From an uncultured Chloroflexota bacterium (GTDB lineage Bacteria > Chloroflexota > Anaerolineae > Aggregatilineales > Phototrophicaceae): a DNA stretch of 6,880 nt. Below are positions 6,096-6,880 of the stretch, piece after piece (position 1 is the first letter of the stretch; every line of letters starts with the position of its first letter). Where the stretch lies: contig CALDGT010001096.1 of the NCBI GenBank assembly GCA_937942935.1, positions 1 to 6,880 of the forward strand. Reading direction: 5' to 3'. The translations under genes and the position numbers were made by a program. Under the pieces are notes generated by a model. It was not told where the DNA came from, made no database searches, and worked only from the letters and a program-made list of their open reading frames with translations.

Positions 6096-6102
6096 ATGAC
6101 CG

Positions 6103-6474
6103 TTGTCTAAGTCACGTACCGAACAACTGGTTGAACGTCTGCGCGATTTGCAAGCAAGCTCTGGCGATGTTGAAGCCGCCGCGATTGTGAGCGTAGATGG
6201 GTTGAGTATGGCTTCATCGTTACCCGCAGATATTGAAGAAGACCGCGTAAGCGCCATGTCTGCCGCCATGCTATCGCTCGGTGAACGGATTTCGTCCGAA
6301 CTGGGGCGTGGTGAATTGGAACAAGTCATGGTCAAAGGTGAGAACGGTTATGTTATCCTTACCTCGGTTGGGGAAGAAGCCGTTTTGACTGTGCTGGCGC
6401 GTAAAGATGCCAAACTTGGGCTTATCTTCCTCGATATTAATCGCTCTGTAGAGGCATTATCGAAACTCGTGTAA
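6103..6474 (+). CDS. Roadblock/LC7 domain protein, MglB-like
   Basis: Single-domain protein of 123 residues filled almost entirely by a Roadblock/LC7 fold. In bacteria, proteins of this fold (e.g. MglB) dimerise and act on small Ras-like GTPases such as MglA as activating or platform proteins. Seen here: an N-terminal amphipathic helix (about 4-19), the strand and turn AAAIVSVDGLSMASSLP (25-41), the conserved helix AMSAAMLSLGERISSELGRG (51-70), and the strands EQVMVKGENGYVIL (73-86) and AVLTVLARKDAKLGLIFLD (93-111). These match the MglB-like subgroup well. No GTPase partner lies in the window. The start is TTG at 6103, supported by AGGAG; this rare start codon may lower expression. The gene leads a unit with the V4R-type candidate and diverges from the GNAT/ATPase operon. 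Confidence 0.92.
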   Translation: MSKSRTEQLVERLRDLQASSGDVEAAAIVSVDGLSMASSLPADIEEDRVSAMSAAMLSLGERISSELGRGELEQVMVKGENGYVILTSVGEEAVLTVLARKDAKLGLIFLDINRSVEALSKLV

Positions 6475-6494
6475 TCGTGTTATATAAAGGGAGT

Positions 6495-6520
6495 GTGCGG
6501 AATAAGTATTTATTCCGCAC
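6495..6520 (+). terminator. Perfect 11-bp hairpin between Roadblock and V4R-type genes
   Basis: GTGCGGAATAA (6495-6505) pairs without mismatch with TTATTCCGCAC (6510-6520) around a GTAT tetraloop, starting 20 bp after the Roadblock stop codon. The next bases are GGTTCGCTCC, so there is no U-tract. It could be a partial or U-less terminator, or an RNA-stability or processing element that sets different levels for the two genes. Confidence 0.5.
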
Positions 6521-6565
6521 GGTTCGCTCCATAGTGAAGATGTCCATCGGAAGGCATTTATAACC

Positions 6566-6880
6566 GTGTTAGACTCTAGTGGGCTGTTTTACCCTAATCG
6601 TTTTGCACGGCTCTTTATATTGGCGATGGAGGCTGTCATGGGCGATGCGAGTTGCAATGCCATTTTAAGCATGTCGGGATTAGGCACATTAATCGAAACG
6701 CCCCCACCCGATAATTTGGCGCGTGAATTCGATTTTGTCCAAATGTCTACCCTCAGTCAAAATTTAGAGACGATGTTTGGTGCGCGTGGTGGCAGGAGCA
6801 TGGCATTGCGAATAGGGCGCGAAATGTTTTCTTTAGGCTTAAATCGGTTTGGCGCATTTGCGGGCATGAAAGACCCTGCT
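6566..6880 (+). CDS. Probable V4R-type protein, N-terminal part (runs off right edge)
   Basis: Only the first 105 codons are present. The N-terminus SSGLFYPNRFARLFILAMEA is followed by a helical region with TLIETPPPDNLAREFDF (about 44-60) and then RGGRSMALRIGREMF (about 75-89) and GLNRFGAFAGM. This layout resembles Chloroflexota proteins found after Roadblock genes that carry a V4R (4-vinyl reductase) domain, a predicted small-molecule-binding fold related to Bet3 of the TRAPP complex; the diagnostic part of the domain would lie beyond the window, so this is a memory-based suggestion. Start: GTG 6566 with GGAAGG 11 nt upstream (6549-6554). No ATG lies in frame near the start; the next one is about 22 codons in and would remove the conserved N-terminus. 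The 91-bp gap to the Roadblock gene contains the perfect hairpin but no clear promoter, so the two may be co-transcribed. Confidence 0.6.
   Translation, partial: MLDSSGLFYPNRFARLFILAMEAVMGDASCNAILSMSGLGTLIETPPPDNLAREFDFVQMSTLSQNLETMFGARGGRSMALRIGREMFSLGLNRFGAFAGMKDPA

Larger units (their letters stand above)
5865..6102. other. Divergent control region between GNAT/ATPase and Roadblock/V4R units
   Basis: This 238-bp region is clearly more AT-rich than the flanking genes and holds no credible gene. It contains a good minus-strand promoter (5882-5911), a weak plus-strand promoter candidate (5979-6008), a second plus-strand -10-like TATAAG at 6075-6080, a 21-bp imperfect palindrome (6040-6060), and a pair of direct repeats, GATATAGTACA at 6001-6011 and GATATAGGACA at 6052-6062. 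Confidence 0.6.

Noticed and set aside
5865..6102. Possible riboswitch or small RNA in the AT-rich divergent region
   Set aside because: Apart from the 21-bp dyad no longer set of paired stems was found, and the predicted leaders are too short to hold a riboswitch.
6096..6110. ATG-initiated four-codon frame overlapping the Roadblock start
   Set aside because: Its ATG directly touches the AGGAG, leaving no spacer for initiation, and the frame ends after four codons; the TTG at 6103 is properly spaced.

Overview
The window looks like a piece of a chromosome from a Chloroflexota bacterium, most likely near the class Anaerolineae. This is an inference from gene content: a SpoIIIAA/Ycf45-type ATPase joined to an R3H domain, a Roadblock/LC7 protein of the MglB-like type followed by a probable V4R-type protein, an FmdB-type zinc ribbon and a proline-rich rhomboid protease. 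No rRNA, tRNA, CRISPR array, insertion sequence or phage gene is visible. Genes are tightly packed and most have recognisable Shine-Dalgarno (SD) sequences.

Five apparent transcription units are present. (A) Minus strand, 1-1509: a rhomboid intramembrane protease followed by a nitroreductase of the iodotyrosine-deiodinase-like type, joined by a one-base TAATG overlap; the nitroreductase runs off the left edge. (B) Plus strand, 1625-2002: an FmdB-family zinc-ribbon protein, divergent from unit A. (C) Minus strand, 2995-1980: thymidylate kinase (tmk) followed by a small Cys/His protein, joined by an ATGA overlap; the small gene runs 23 bp into the end of the fmdB-like gene. (D) Minus strand, 5864-3172: a two-domain GNAT-like protein and the R3H ATPase, overlapping by 16 bp, ending in a strong hairpin at 3129-3155. 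(E) Plus strand, 6103 to the right edge: a Roadblock/LC7 protein starting with TTG, a perfect 11-bp hairpin, then the first 105 codons of a probable V4R-type protein.

Units D and E diverge from an AT-rich region (5865-6102) holding a good minus-strand promoter and a 21-bp imperfect palindrome in front of the Roadblock gene. Units A-C look mostly like housekeeping: membrane proteolysis, FMN-dependent reduction and dTTP supply. The least explained parts are unit D (a degenerate tandem acetyltransferase coupled to a nucleic-acid-binding ATPase) and unit E (a Roadblock protein paired with a candidate small-molecule or GTPase-platform partner). No clearly new defence or mobile system is visible.
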